A stretch of DNA of 30,319 nucleotides from DASUPK01 sp036265435. GTDB taxonomy: Bacteria > Actinomycetota > Thermoleophilia > Solirubrobacterales > 70-9. Each line of letters starts with the position of its first letter. The stretch's first letter is position 1. Location of the stretch: NCBI GenBank assembly GCA_036265435.1, contig DATAPB010000202.1, positions 1 through 30,319 on the forward strand, in the 5' to 3' direction. Shown here in pieces: positions 22,375 to 29,378 of this stretch. The position numbers and the translations under genes are program-made. Under the pieces are notes generated by a model, which saw nothing but the letters and a program-made list of their open reading frames with translations, was not told the DNA's origin and did no database searches.

Positions 22375-23868
22375 ATGCCGGATCAGCAGGAAGCTCCCTA
22401 TCTGGACGCGCTGGTCGCCTACGTCGCACGTAACCCGGGCCGCTTTCACATCCCGGGCCACAAGGGCACTCGCGCCGACCCCGGCCTGACCGCCGCCCTC
22501 GGCGAGCCGGCCATCCTCAACGACGTCCCGCCGAGCATCGAGGGCATCGACGTCGGGCCCGAGCCGACGCCCTTCCAGCAGGCTCAGCACCTCGCCGCCG
22601 ACGCTTGGGGCGCGGAGCGCAGCTGGTTCCTGGTCAACGGCGCGTCGGGAGGAAACCACGCGATCTGCATGGCGCTCGCGCACGCCAGCGGAAAGCTGAG
22701 GACCGGACCGCCCGACCGCGGGCCCGTCGTCGTCCAGCGCAACGTGCATTCCTCGATCATCGACGGGCTGGTCCTCTCCGGCCTCCGGCCGACGTTCGTC
22801 TCCCCCGAGATCGATCCCGATCTCGGGATCGCCCACTGCGTCACCCCGGAAGCACTCGCCACGACGCTCGACGCGGAGCCGGACGCCGAGGCGGTGATGC
22901 TCGTCTCGCCGACCTACTTCGGGGCCGTGGCGCGAGTCGATGAGCTGGCAGAAGTCGCCCATCGCCGCGACATCCCTCTGGTCGTCGACGAGGCCTGGGG
23001 CTCGCACCTCTACTTCCACGAGGGTCTCCCGTCGGGCGCGCTGCGAGGGGGAGCCGACCTGGTCCTGACGAGCACGCACAAGATCGTCGGCAGCATGACC
23101 CAGTCGGCGATCCTCCACCTCGGCAACGGCGAGCGCGTGAACGAGGACATCATCGACCGCTCGGTCACCCTGGTCGAGTCGACGAGCCCCAACTCACTGC
23201 TCACCGCCTCCCTGGACGCAGCGAGGCGCTATGCGGTGACTGAGGGACACGAGCTTCTCGACGAGACACTGGCCATGCTGGTCCGCACCCGCGAGCAGGT
23301 ACGGGAGATCCCCGGCCTCGACGTGCTCGACGAGCGGCTCGCCGGGCGCAACAGTGTCGCGGCCTGGGACCCGCTGCGCGTCTCGGTCGACGTCAGGGGG
23401 ACCGGGGTCACCGGGCACCGCATCGCTCAGCTGATGCGCGAGAGCGACGACATCATCCTCGAGCTCTTTTCCGAGAACGTGATAGTGGCTGTCTTCGGTA
23501 TCGCGGAGGCCCCCACCGCGCCGGCGGATCGACTCCTCGATGGCCTCCGGCACGCGGTCGAGCAGATCGGCCCCGCCGACGTCGAGAAGCGCCGCGCCTT
23601 CGCCGAGCCGCCGCCCTGGGGCCCGCTGGAGCTCGCGCCGCGCGATGCCTTTCTGGGGCCACAGGAGGTCGTGTCATTTCACGACGCGGAGGGCAGAATC
23701 GTCGCCGAATCGCTGGCGGCCTACCCGCCCGGGGTTCCCAACGTCCTGCCCGGCGAGCGGCTCACCGGGCCGACGATCGCGTACATCGAGGACTCGCTCG
23801 CCCACGGCGGGCTGGTCCGCGGCGCGAGCGACCGAACTCTGCAGACGATCAGGGTGGTGAGGGAATGA
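22375..23868 (+). CDS. Orn/Lys/Arg-type PLP decarboxylase (fold I)
   Basis: A 497-residue member of the Orn/Lys/Arg decarboxylase family, in the shorter form without the N-terminal wing domain, as in Bacillus-type arginine decarboxylase. Features are GRFHIPGHKG at 22-31, VNGASGGNHA at 88-96 (phosphate contacts), the cofactor Asp in VVDEAWGSHL (Asp205), and the PLP lysine in TSTHKIVGSMTQ (Lys236). The DEAWGSHL variant has Trp where many members have His. It removes the carboxyl group of a basic amino acid; arginine to agmatine is the favoured reading because the next two genes encode guanidine and carbamoyl hydrolases. Lysine or ornithine cannot be excluded. It is coupled to the next gene by ATGA. 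Confidence 0.88.
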   Translation: MPDQQEAPYLDALVAYVARNPGRFHIPGHKGTRADPGLTAALGEPAILNDVPPSIEGIDVGPEPTPFQQAQHLAADAWGAERSWFLVNGASGGNHAICMALAHASGKLRTGPPDRGPVVVQRNVHSSIIDGLVLSGLRPTFVSPEIDPDLGIAHCVTPEALATTLDAEPDAEAVMLVSPTYFGAVARVDELAEVAHRRDIPLVVDEAWGSHLYFHEGLPSGALRGGADLVLTSTHKIVGSMTQSAILHLGNGERVNEDIIDRSVTLVESTSPNSLLTASLDAARRYAVTEGHELLDETLAMLVRTREQVREIPGLDVLDERLAGRNSVAAWDPLRVSVDVRGTGVTGHRIAQLMRESDDIILELFSENVIVAVFGIAEAPTAPADRLLDGLRHAVEQIGPADVEKRRAFAEPPPWGPLELAPRDAFLGPQEVVSFHDAEGRIVAESLAAYPPGVPNVLPGERLTGPTIAYIEDSLAHGGLVRGASDRTLQTIRVVRE

Positions 23869-24740
23869 ACGGGACCGATCCAGACTGGGGCGTGGACTCC
23901 GAGTACGGGCGCCTGCACGACGTGCTGCTCTGCGAGCCCGAGAACTTCCGCTGGCTGGAGACCAGCGCGATCACTCGCGCCACCCTGGAAGCCGGCTTCG
24001 ACTTCGACCGCGAGCGCACGGACCGCCAGCACGAGACCCTGGTCTCGGCCTACGAGGAGGCGGGGGTCAACTGCCACTTCCTGGAACCGGACCCGGCGCT
24101 TCCGTACCAGGTGTTCGCCCGGGACTCGAGCGCCATGGGCCCCTACGGAACCGTGATCACCCAGCTCGCCCAGCCCTGGAGGCGCGGCGAGTACGCCCCG
24201 GCGATCCGGTTCCACCAGGAGGCGGGGATACCCATCCGCGCGATGATCACGGCCGGCTCGCTCGAGGGAGGTGACGTGATGATCGTCGAGCCCGGCGTGG
24301 TGCTGATCGGCTCCGGAGAGACCCGGACGCAGGAAGCAGCCGCGAATCAGCTCGCCGCCTGGTATCGCGACGACGGCTGGGAGGCGCGCGTGCAGCCGTT
24401 TCCCGAGCGCTACGTCCACATCGACGTCCTGGTCGCCGTGCTCGCCTCGAAGCTCGCTGCGGTCTGCGCGGAGGTGCTGCCCTCGGCCGCGGTGGAATGG
24501 CTGCGAGCCAAGGGATTCGACCTGATCGAGGTGACGGCTGACCAGGCCTTCAACCTCGGCGTCAACGCCATCTCCGTCGGGGACGAGCGGGTGATCTCCG
24601 CCACCGGGGCCACCGGCCTGAACGCCGCCCTCCTTGCCCGCGGCATCGACGTGATCGAGCTCGAGCTGGACATGTTCACCCTGGGCGGCGGCGGCGCCCA
24701 CTGCCTCGGGCAGGCCCTGCGCAGGGAGCGCCTGGGGTGA
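23865..24740 (+). CDS. DDAH/arginine deiminase-fold guanidine hydrolase
   Basis: A 291-residue protein of the amidinotransferase/DDAH superfamily, whose members hydrolyse the guanidine group of arginine derivatives to a ureido group plus ammonia or an amine. All expected active-site elements are visible: FARDSS (Asp87), LEGGDV (Glu134), VHIDV with His185 and Asp187, and the nucleophile at the end of LGGGGAHC (Cys280). The size is that of DDAH rather than of full arginine deiminase (about 400 residues) or the AguA-type agmatine deiminase (about 350-370). Substrate candidates are agmatine, from the upstream decarboxylase, or arginine itself. Its position between a decarboxylase and a carbamoyl-amide hydrolase suggests a ureido product that is then cleaved. 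It is coupled on both sides (ATGA and GTGA). Confidence 0.88.
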   Translation: MNGTDPDWGVDSEYGRLHDVLLCEPENFRWLETSAITRATLEAGFDFDRERTDRQHETLVSAYEEAGVNCHFLEPDPALPYQVFARDSSAMGPYGTVITQLAQPWRRGEYAPAIRFHQEAGIPIRAMITAGSLEGGDVMIVEPGVVLIGSGETRTQEAAANQLAAWYRDDGWEARVQPFPERYVHIDVLVAVLASKLAAVCAEVLPSAAVEWLRAKGFDLIEVTADQAFNLGVNAISVGDERVISATGATGLNAALLARGIDVIELELDMFTLGGGGAHCLGQALRRERLG

Positions 24741-25975
24741 GCGGCGGACCGGTGATCGACGCCGAGCGCGTGATCGCCGATCTCCGAGAGCTCGCGCGGC
24801 GGACGAGCGACGAGGCCGGCGCCCAGCGGCTCTGCTGGGGCGAAGGGTGGCGAGACGCGAGGGACTTTTTGCGGGAGCTCCTGGCCGAGATCGGGCTCGA
24901 GCCCGAGATCGACGAGGCGGGCAACGCCTGGGCGTACCTGCGGGGAGAGGAAGAACCGGCGCTGGCGGTCGGCTCCCACGTCGACTCGGTGCCGAACGGC
25001 GGCTGGCTCGACGGAGCGCTCGGGGTGATGGGAGCGCTCGGCGTCCTGCGGGCCTGGGCCCGGGCGGATCGAAATCCACCGCGGACGCTGGCGCTGGTCG
25101 ACTGGGCCGACGAGGAGGGCGCGCGCTTCGGGCGCAGCCTGTTCGGCAGCTCTGCAGCGGCCGGCAGCTTCGATCCGGCCGAGCTGGCGGACGCGCGGGA
25201 CGCGGACGGTCACCGGGCGCCCGGTGTGCTGGCGGACAACGGCGTCGATCTCGATCGCGTCCTCGAATCCCGATCGAGACTGGAGCGAATCGGCGCCTAT
25301 CTCGAGCTCCATATCGAGCAGGGCCCCGTCCTCGAGGCCGAGGGGATCCGGGCGGCCGCCGTGACCGGCTGTGTCGGAGTGGAACGGCTGCGCTTCCGGA
25401 TCACCGGCCGCGTCTCCCACGCGGGGACGACGCCCATGGATTCCCGTCACGACGCCGGACTCGCCGCTGCCGCGGCCGCGCTGCGGGTCGAGGAGATTGC
25501 GATCGGCGAAGGCGGGGTCGGGACGGTCGGTGCGATGAGCTTCGAGCCGGGAATCCCCACCGCGGTGCCGGGGACGGCCTCGCTGGTGGTCGACCTCCGG
25601 AACCGCAGGGCGGACGCTCTCGAGCGAATGCTGAGATCGACCCGAGAGGAGATCCAGGCGGTCGCGAGCGGGCGCGGCTGCGAGGTCTCGGAAGAGCCGG
25701 TCTGGAGGATCGAGCCGATCGAATTCGACCCCGAGCTGGTCGCGCTCGCAAGCCAGGCCTGCGAGCGGGTGACCGGGACCGCCTATGAGCTGGCGAGCGG
25801 CGCGCTACACGACGCCGCGTCAATGGCCCCTCACGTGCCGACCGCGATGGTGTTCTCACCCTCACGCGCCGGAGTGAGCCATGCGCCGGAGGAGGACACC
25901 GATGAGGCGGGCCTGCGGGCCGCGATCGAGGCCTTCGGCGAGCTCGTCAATACCCGCATCACAACTGCAAGCTGA
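24737..25975 (+). CDS. M20-family Zn amidohydrolase (N-carbamoyl-amino acid hydrolase/allantoate type)
   Basis: A 412-residue metal-dependent hydrolase of the AmaB/HyuC/allantoate amidohydrolase group. Metal ligands are visible in GSHVDSV (His81), GGWLDGALG (Asp92), WADEEGARFG (Glu126/Glu127), LHIEQGP (His192) and GVSHAPEEDT (His382). RVSHAGTTPMDSRHDAG and GALHDAASMA are further family blocks. The group cleaves carbamoyl or ureido amide bonds, releasing carbon dioxide and ammonia. Coupled by GTGA to the guanidine hydrolase, it could take N-carbamoylputrescine to putrescine, or citrulline to ornithine. In the classical route that step uses AguB, a nitrilase-fold enzyme, so this would be a non-homologous replacement. 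Family is certain; substrate is inferred. Confidence 0.9.
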   Translation: MSGGPVIDAERVIADLRELARRTSDEAGAQRLCWGEGWRDARDFLRELLAEIGLEPEIDEAGNAWAYLRGEEEPALAVGSHVDSVPNGGWLDGALGVMGALGVLRAWARADRNPPRTLALVDWADEEGARFGRSLFGSSAAAGSFDPAELADARDADGHRAPGVLADNGVDLDRVLESRSRLERIGAYLELHIEQGPVLEAEGIRAAAVTGCVGVERLRFRITGRVSHAGTTPMDSRHDAGLAAAAAALRVEEIAIGEGGVGTVGAMSFEPGIPTAVPGTASLVVDLRNRRADALERMLRSTREEIQAVASGRGCEVSEEPVWRIEPIEFDPELVALASQACERVTGTAYELASGALHDAASMAPHVPTAMVFSPSRAGVSHAPEEDTDEAGLRAAIEAFGELVNTRITTAS

Positions 25976-26002
25976 CTCGCGTGTTGGGGAAGAGAGCGCC
26001 GT

Positions 26003-26008
26003 TAGCGT
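26003..26008 (+). promoter_or_regulatory. Candidate -10 box (TAGCGT) for the secreted-protein gene
   Basis: TAGCGT lies 21 nt before the ATG at 26030 (and 3 nt before an in-frame TTG at 26012). With the usual spacing it would give a leader of only about 14 nt. There is no clear -35 or Shine-Dalgarno. Confidence 0.3.
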
Positions 26009-26029
26009 CATTTGGCGCCACTCGTCCCG

Positions 26030-27223
26030 ATGGCAGGAGCTGTCTCACATACTCAGGGGAATGCACCCGCACGCACCCGCAGGCTGATCGCACTGGCGAT
26101 CGGCGCGGCGCTGCTCGGAGTGCTGCTGCTCGGCGGAGGGCCCGGCGAGCCGCCGGCGGCCCAGGCGCAGGTGGGCTGTCCCGCCACCCCCCGCGGGCTC
26201 AGCCCCTCTTCGTCGGGCCCGCAGAGCTTCACGATGATGATCCGGATCAACACCCAGGGGAACGTCGACACCTACACCAAGCCCGACGGCGGGATGAGCG
26301 GCCGCATCCGCCCCCAGGACATCTTCGTCCTCAACACCCGGTTCACCGGGAGCGGGCAGTTCCCGGCGATGACATCGGACGTCGCTTCGCAGCTGGCCGC
26401 CGGTCTTCGCGGGACGTTCCCCTGCAACCGAATCATCGCCCTAAACGGGATGAGCTTCGATCCGACCCAGGCGGGCTACGCGTTCTCGGGAATCGCCGAT
26501 CCGAACGTCTTCGCCCTGCTCACCGACTACGAGCAGATGGACTTCAACCAGGGGCGCGCCACGGACCCCACTCGGCCCCCGTGGAAGACCAACTTCCCGA
26601 AGGCCTTCCCGCTGCTGCGGGGGTGGAACTTCGGCTTCAAATCCACGGTCGCGACGAACCCGGTCGGCGCGGTCAAGCGGACCGGACTCGCCCCACAGGA
26701 CGTCGGGGACTGGAACTACGGGCAGATCGCCCAGAACCTGAACAAGCAGAACGCCCGGCTCGGTGACCCGAAGCTCGGGCCGATGAGCGTTCAGACGCAG
26801 GACGCCTGCGCCGATGGCGGCTCGGGGGGCTTCGGCGCTCGGGCCAAGCAGCTGCGGCTCCACTACACGTTCAAGTTCGTCACCAGGAAGGTGAAGAAGA
26901 GGGTCAACGGCAAGATCAAGAGGGTGAAGCGAACCTTCCGGGAGCCGATCAAGAAGAAGGGCAAGCCGCTGCTCAGCAACACCGCCATGCAGATCTCATT
27001 CACCGACACGCCGCAGGCCAGCAAGGCCCAGGCGATCCTGAGCACCTCGGCCGCTCAGGCCGCGGCCTGCGTCGCGCCGGCGACGAAGCAGGGTGTCGAC
27101 GCGTTCTTCTTCTTCGCCTCCGACGACTCGATGCGGCTGCTCTTCCAGCAGCCCCAGATCAACGCGCTCCGTCCCGCGACCGCCGGGTCAGCGAACACGG
27201 GCGGCGTCGGCAGCCCGCACTAA
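26030..27223 (+). CDS. Secreted protein of unknown function with a basic segment
   Basis: A 397-residue protein from the ATG at 26030; an in-frame TTG at 26012 would add six residues. The N-terminus has an Arg-Arg pair followed by a hydrophobic core at about 19-35 and likely cleavage near AQA (about 46). The mature protein has few cysteines (Cys50, Cys132, Cys260 and one near the C-terminus) and is rich in Asn, Gln and Gly. A strongly basic stretch at about 284-313 holds many Lys/Arg residues in the pattern expected of a beta-hairpin binding an acidic polymer. I recognise no catalytic motif or family. Its stop overlaps the convergent dehydrogenase stop in CTAA. Possibly a surface or matrix-binding protein, by inference only. 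Confidence 0.7.
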   Translation: MAGAVSHTQGNAPARTRRLIALAIGAALLGVLLLGGGPGEPPAAQAQVGCPATPRGLSPSSSGPQSFTMMIRINTQGNVDTYTKPDGGMSGRIRPQDIFVLNTRFTGSGQFPAMTSDVASQLAAGLRGTFPCNRIIALNGMSFDPTQAGYAFSGIADPNVFALLTDYEQMDFNQGRATDPTRPPWKTNFPKAFPLLRGWNFGFKSTVATNPVGAVKRTGLAPQDVGDWNYGQIAQNLNKQNARLGDPKLGPMSVQTQDACADGGSGGFGARAKQLRLHYTFKFVTRKVKKRVNGKIKRVKRTFREPIKKKGKPLLSNTAMQISFTDTPQASKAQAILSTSAAQAAACVAPATKQGVDAFFFFASDDSMRLLFQQPQINALRPATAGSANTGGVGSPH

Positions 27224-28242
27224 GAACCAGGCGGGCGCGTGACGACGGTCTTGGCCCGTAGGTCCGAGAGGGCCTCGGCGGCGTCCGTCCAGTCGACCCT
27301 GTTGACGGTCATCGGGTTCGGGTCGAACCTGCCGTCGCGGACCAGCTCGAGCACGTCCGGCATCAGCATCCGCACATGCGGCCGGCCAGTGATGAAGGTG
27401 ACGCCCTGGGTGAACATGTCGAGCAGGGGCAGCGGCGTCGGCTCGATGTAGATCCCGATGCTGGTGCAGATGCCGTCGGCGTCGGTCGACTTCAGCGCAC
27501 AGGAGATGCCGGCAGGGTCTGCGCTCGCATCGACCGTGATCGGGTAGAAGCCAGCCCGGTCGGGAAATCCATCGTCGAGCACGTTCGCGCCGAGCTTTTC
27601 GGCGAGCTCGCGGTCACGCGAACGGCCGCCGACGACGTCCACGCGCTCGGCACCCAGCGCCAGCGCGATCGCGACCGCGTAGAGCGCGATCGACCCGGCG
27701 CCCATCGCGATCAGGACGGGCGATCCCGGCCGCGCTTCGAGCGGAGGGGCCACGCACCGCCAGGCGTCGGGGATGTTGTCGGAGAGGCTCGCCACGGTGG
27801 ACGGCTCGACGTCCTCCGGAATCGGCACGAGCATCGCGTCCGCGTACGGGACGTTCACCGCGTCGCTCGCAAAGCCGCCGTAGGTCTGCGGCCCGATGGG
27901 CAGCCCGTAGGTCGACAGCCTCGGAACCGACTCGCAGTTGCCCGGCTCCCCGGCGCGGCATCGGGCGCACTCCCCGCACGAGATCTGGAACGGGACGCTG
28001 ACCAGGTCGCCCGGCTCGACCGAGGTGACCGAATCACCGACTTCGGTCACCTCGGCGACGCACTCGTGCCCGAACGAAAACGAATCCCCCACCGGGAAAC
28101 GTCCCTGGACGAAGGCAGTGTCGATGTCACAGGTCGCCAGGGCAACGGGGCGGACAACCGCCTGCCCGTCGCCCTCCAGCTTCGCGTCGGGCGCATCCCG
28201 CCACTCCAGCTTCCCCTTCTCGAGGAAGGTGAGCTGCCTCAC
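27220..28242 (-). CDS. Zinc-dependent alcohol dehydrogenase family protein
   Basis: A 340-residue medium-chain dehydrogenase. The catalytic zinc site is visible as ATCDID (Cys38, Asp41) and FGHE (His59, Glu60). The structural zinc lobe is CGECARCRAGEPGNC (Cys89, 92, 95, 103), and the nucleotide fold is at GAGSIALYAVAIALALGAE. It oxidises or reduces a primary or secondary alcohol with NAD(P). The GTG start overlaps the upstream gene's stop (GTGA), so it is translated with the tautomerase-like protein, and both are divergent from an HxlR regulator. HxlR-controlled dehydrogenases often deal with reactive aldehydes or quinones, which suggests detoxification, but the substrate is unknown. Confidence 0.88.
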   Translation of the reverse strand: MRQLTFLEKGKLEWRDAPDAKLEGDGQAVVRPVALATCDIDTAFVQGRFPVGDSFSFGHECVAEVTEVGDSVTSVEPGDLVSVPFQISCGECARCRAGEPGNCESVPRLSTYGLPIGPQTYGGFASDAVNVPYADAMLVPIPEDVEPSTVASLSDNIPDAWRCVAPPLEARPGSPVLIAMGAGSIALYAVAIALALGAERVDVVGGRSRDRELAEKLGANVLDDGFPDRAGFYPITVDASADPAGISCALKSTDADGICTSIGIYIEPTPLPLLDMFTQGVTFITGRPHVRMLMPDVLELVRDGRFDPNPMTVNRVDWTDAAEALSDLRAKTVVTRPPGS

Positions 28243-28727
28243 GCAGGCACCTGCTCACCGCCCGCGGCGGCGGGGACCTTCTCCTTCCCGGTGCCCTCCT
28301 GGTCGCGCTCCGCCTTGGCCGCCTCGCGGAGCTGCTCGAAGCGGACGATCTGGCCGGCGGCTGCCCAGTTCCCGTCCGGGACCTCATGGATCAGCACCCA
28401 GACCCGGACGCCCGCGTCGGCGCCCCAACCGGTCGCCTCGAGCACGATCTTGGTGGCGTCCTCGGCGATGCCCGCCTTGCGCCGCTCCGACAGCGCTCCG
28501 GAGGGCACGGTGACGTCCAGGATCGCGTGGGGCTCGGCGGCGCCGTCCGGCGTCTGGATCGACTCAGCGGGGAGCTCGTGGAGGTGCGCCCACGTGATCG
28601 AGCGGAAGAACTCCGTGTCGGGGGCGCCCTCCCAGTGGAGCAGGGCCGCGCCCAGCTCGCGCATGAGCTCCGGCTTCGACTCGTCGGAGAGAACGTCGGC
28701 GGTGATGGTCAGGTCGAGCCTTGGCAT
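28239..28727 (-). CDS. Tautomerase/MIF-superfamily-like protein
   Basis: A 162-residue protein starting Met-Pro, so removal of Met would expose Pro1, the catalytic base of 4-oxalocrotonate tautomerase-type enzymes. The layout MPRLDLTI ... LMRELGAALL ... PHAILDVTVPSGALSERRKAGIAEDATK ... VRVWVLIHEVPDGNW is consistent with two beta-alpha-beta units of that superfamily. The last 30 residues are a charged, low-complexity tail. The start is supported by a GAGGAGG Shine-Dalgarno before the ATG at 28727. It is the first gene of a two-gene operon with the alcohol dehydrogenase. Enol-keto tautomerisation of a small acid is plausible; no substrate can be named. Confidence 0.75.
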   Translation of the reverse strand: MPRLDLTITADVLSDESKPELMRELGAALLHWEGAPDTEFFRSITWAHLHELPAESIQTPDGAAEPHAILDVTVPSGALSERRKAGIAEDATKIVLEATGWGADAGVRVWVLIHEVPDGNWAAAGQIVRFEQLREAAKAERDQEGTGKEKVPAAAGGEQVPA

Positions 28728-28769
28728 TGCGGTCCTCCTCAGGGGTGCCGGCCGCAGCCGGCGGCTTGG

Positions 28770-28811
28770 GTTCAGAAAGCGAACGCAGGATATAGGGTTC
28801 GGATTCCGAAC
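28770..28811. promoter_or_regulatory. Twin palindromic operator between HxlR and tautomerase operon
   Basis: Two 15-nt sites, GTTCAGAAAGCGAAC (28770-28784) and GTTCGGATTCCGAAC (28797-28811), start 27 nt apart and are each followed by GCAG; they agree at 15 of 20 positions. The second is a perfect 6-3-6 palindrome. A minus-strand TATATC (28794-28789) lies between them and could be the -10 of the tautomerase operon. The second site also overlaps the -35 region of the regulator's own promoter. This is the expected arrangement for an autoregulating HxlR repressor. Confidence 0.6.
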
Positions 28812-28821
28812 GCAGTGTCGC

Positions 28822-28827
28822 TATGCT
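28822..28827 (+). promoter_or_regulatory. Candidate -10 box (TATGCT) for leaderless HxlR gene
   Basis: TATGCT lies 9 nt before the ATG at 28837 without a Shine-Dalgarno. A TTCGGA 18 nt upstream, inside the palindromic operator, may serve as a weak -35. Confidence 0.45.
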
Positions 28828-28836
28828 GGCTCGCGC

Positions 28837-29292
28837 ATGCGCGCCGCGGACCTCGCAGAACAGGACTGCTCGATCGCCAGGCCGGCCTCCGTGCTCGGGG
28901 ACCGGTGGACCCTGGTGATCCTGCGCCAGGCGTTCAACGGCGTCAAGCGATTCGAGGACTTCCAGGAGACCCTCGGGATCTCCCGCTCGCTGCTCTCCGA
29001 GCGGCTCAACCGCCTCGTCGAGGCCGGCGTCCTGCGCCGCGAGCCCTACAAGGACTCGGTCCGGACCCGCGACCGCTACCGGCTCACTGAGATGGGGCTC
29101 GACCTCTATCCGGTGCTGATGGCGCTGCGGGACTGGGGTGATCGGTGGATGCGGGACGGCCCGCGCGCGCAGATCCGCCACCGTGGCTGCGGCGGCGAGC
29201 CGACGCTCGAGTTGCGCTGCTCGAAGTGCGGCGAGGAGGTCGGCGCCAGGGACGCGGAGGCCGTACCCGGCCCCGGCCTGGTCGTCGCCTAG
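28837..29292 (+). CDS. HxlR-family winged-helix regulator with C-terminal zinc-ribbon-like tail
   Basis: A 151-residue regulator. The core (about 8-100) is HxlR-type: CSIARPASVLGDRWTLVILR with the conserved Cys near the N-terminus, then the recognition part around ISRSLLSERLNRLVEAGVL, then the wing (about 70-80). The C-terminus adds a CGG...CSKCGEE segment with cysteines spaced like a zinc ribbon, seen in some family members. HxlR proteins usually sense electrophiles such as formaldehyde or quinones through the N-terminal Cys and control adjacent detoxification genes. Here the divergent tautomerase and dehydrogenase genes are the likely targets. The ATG at 28837 is chosen because the family starts just before that Cys; the longer upstream frame is a shadow of the divergent genes. 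Confidence 0.9.
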   Translation: MRAADLAEQDCSIARPASVLGDRWTLVILRQAFNGVKRFEDFQETLGISRSLLSERLNRLVEAGVLRREPYKDSVRTRDRYRLTEMGLDLYPVLMALRDWGDRWMRDGPRAQIRHRGCGGEPTLELRCSKCGEEVGARDAEAVPGPGLVVA

Positions 29293-29363
29293 CGGCGCGG
29301 CGCACCACTTACGCCATCTCCACCGAGCTCGGGCGAGGGCGAGGGCCGGCGAAAACCGATCTG

Positions 29364-29369
29364 TAGTGT
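29364..29369 (+). promoter_or_regulatory. Candidate -10 box (TAGTGT) for leaderless enolase-superfamily gene
   Basis: TAGTGT lies 9 nt before the ATG at 29379, with no Shine-Dalgarno in between. The 86-bp gap after the HxlR gene holds no other feature I can support. Confidence 0.4.
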
Positions 29370-29378
29370 CCGGCTCCG

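Noticed and set aside
27376..28836. Upstream extension of the HxlR gene to 638 residues
   Set aside because: It overlaps the dehydrogenase and tautomerase genes on the other strand. The HxlR domain starts right after the ATG at 28837, and the operator lies in the extension.
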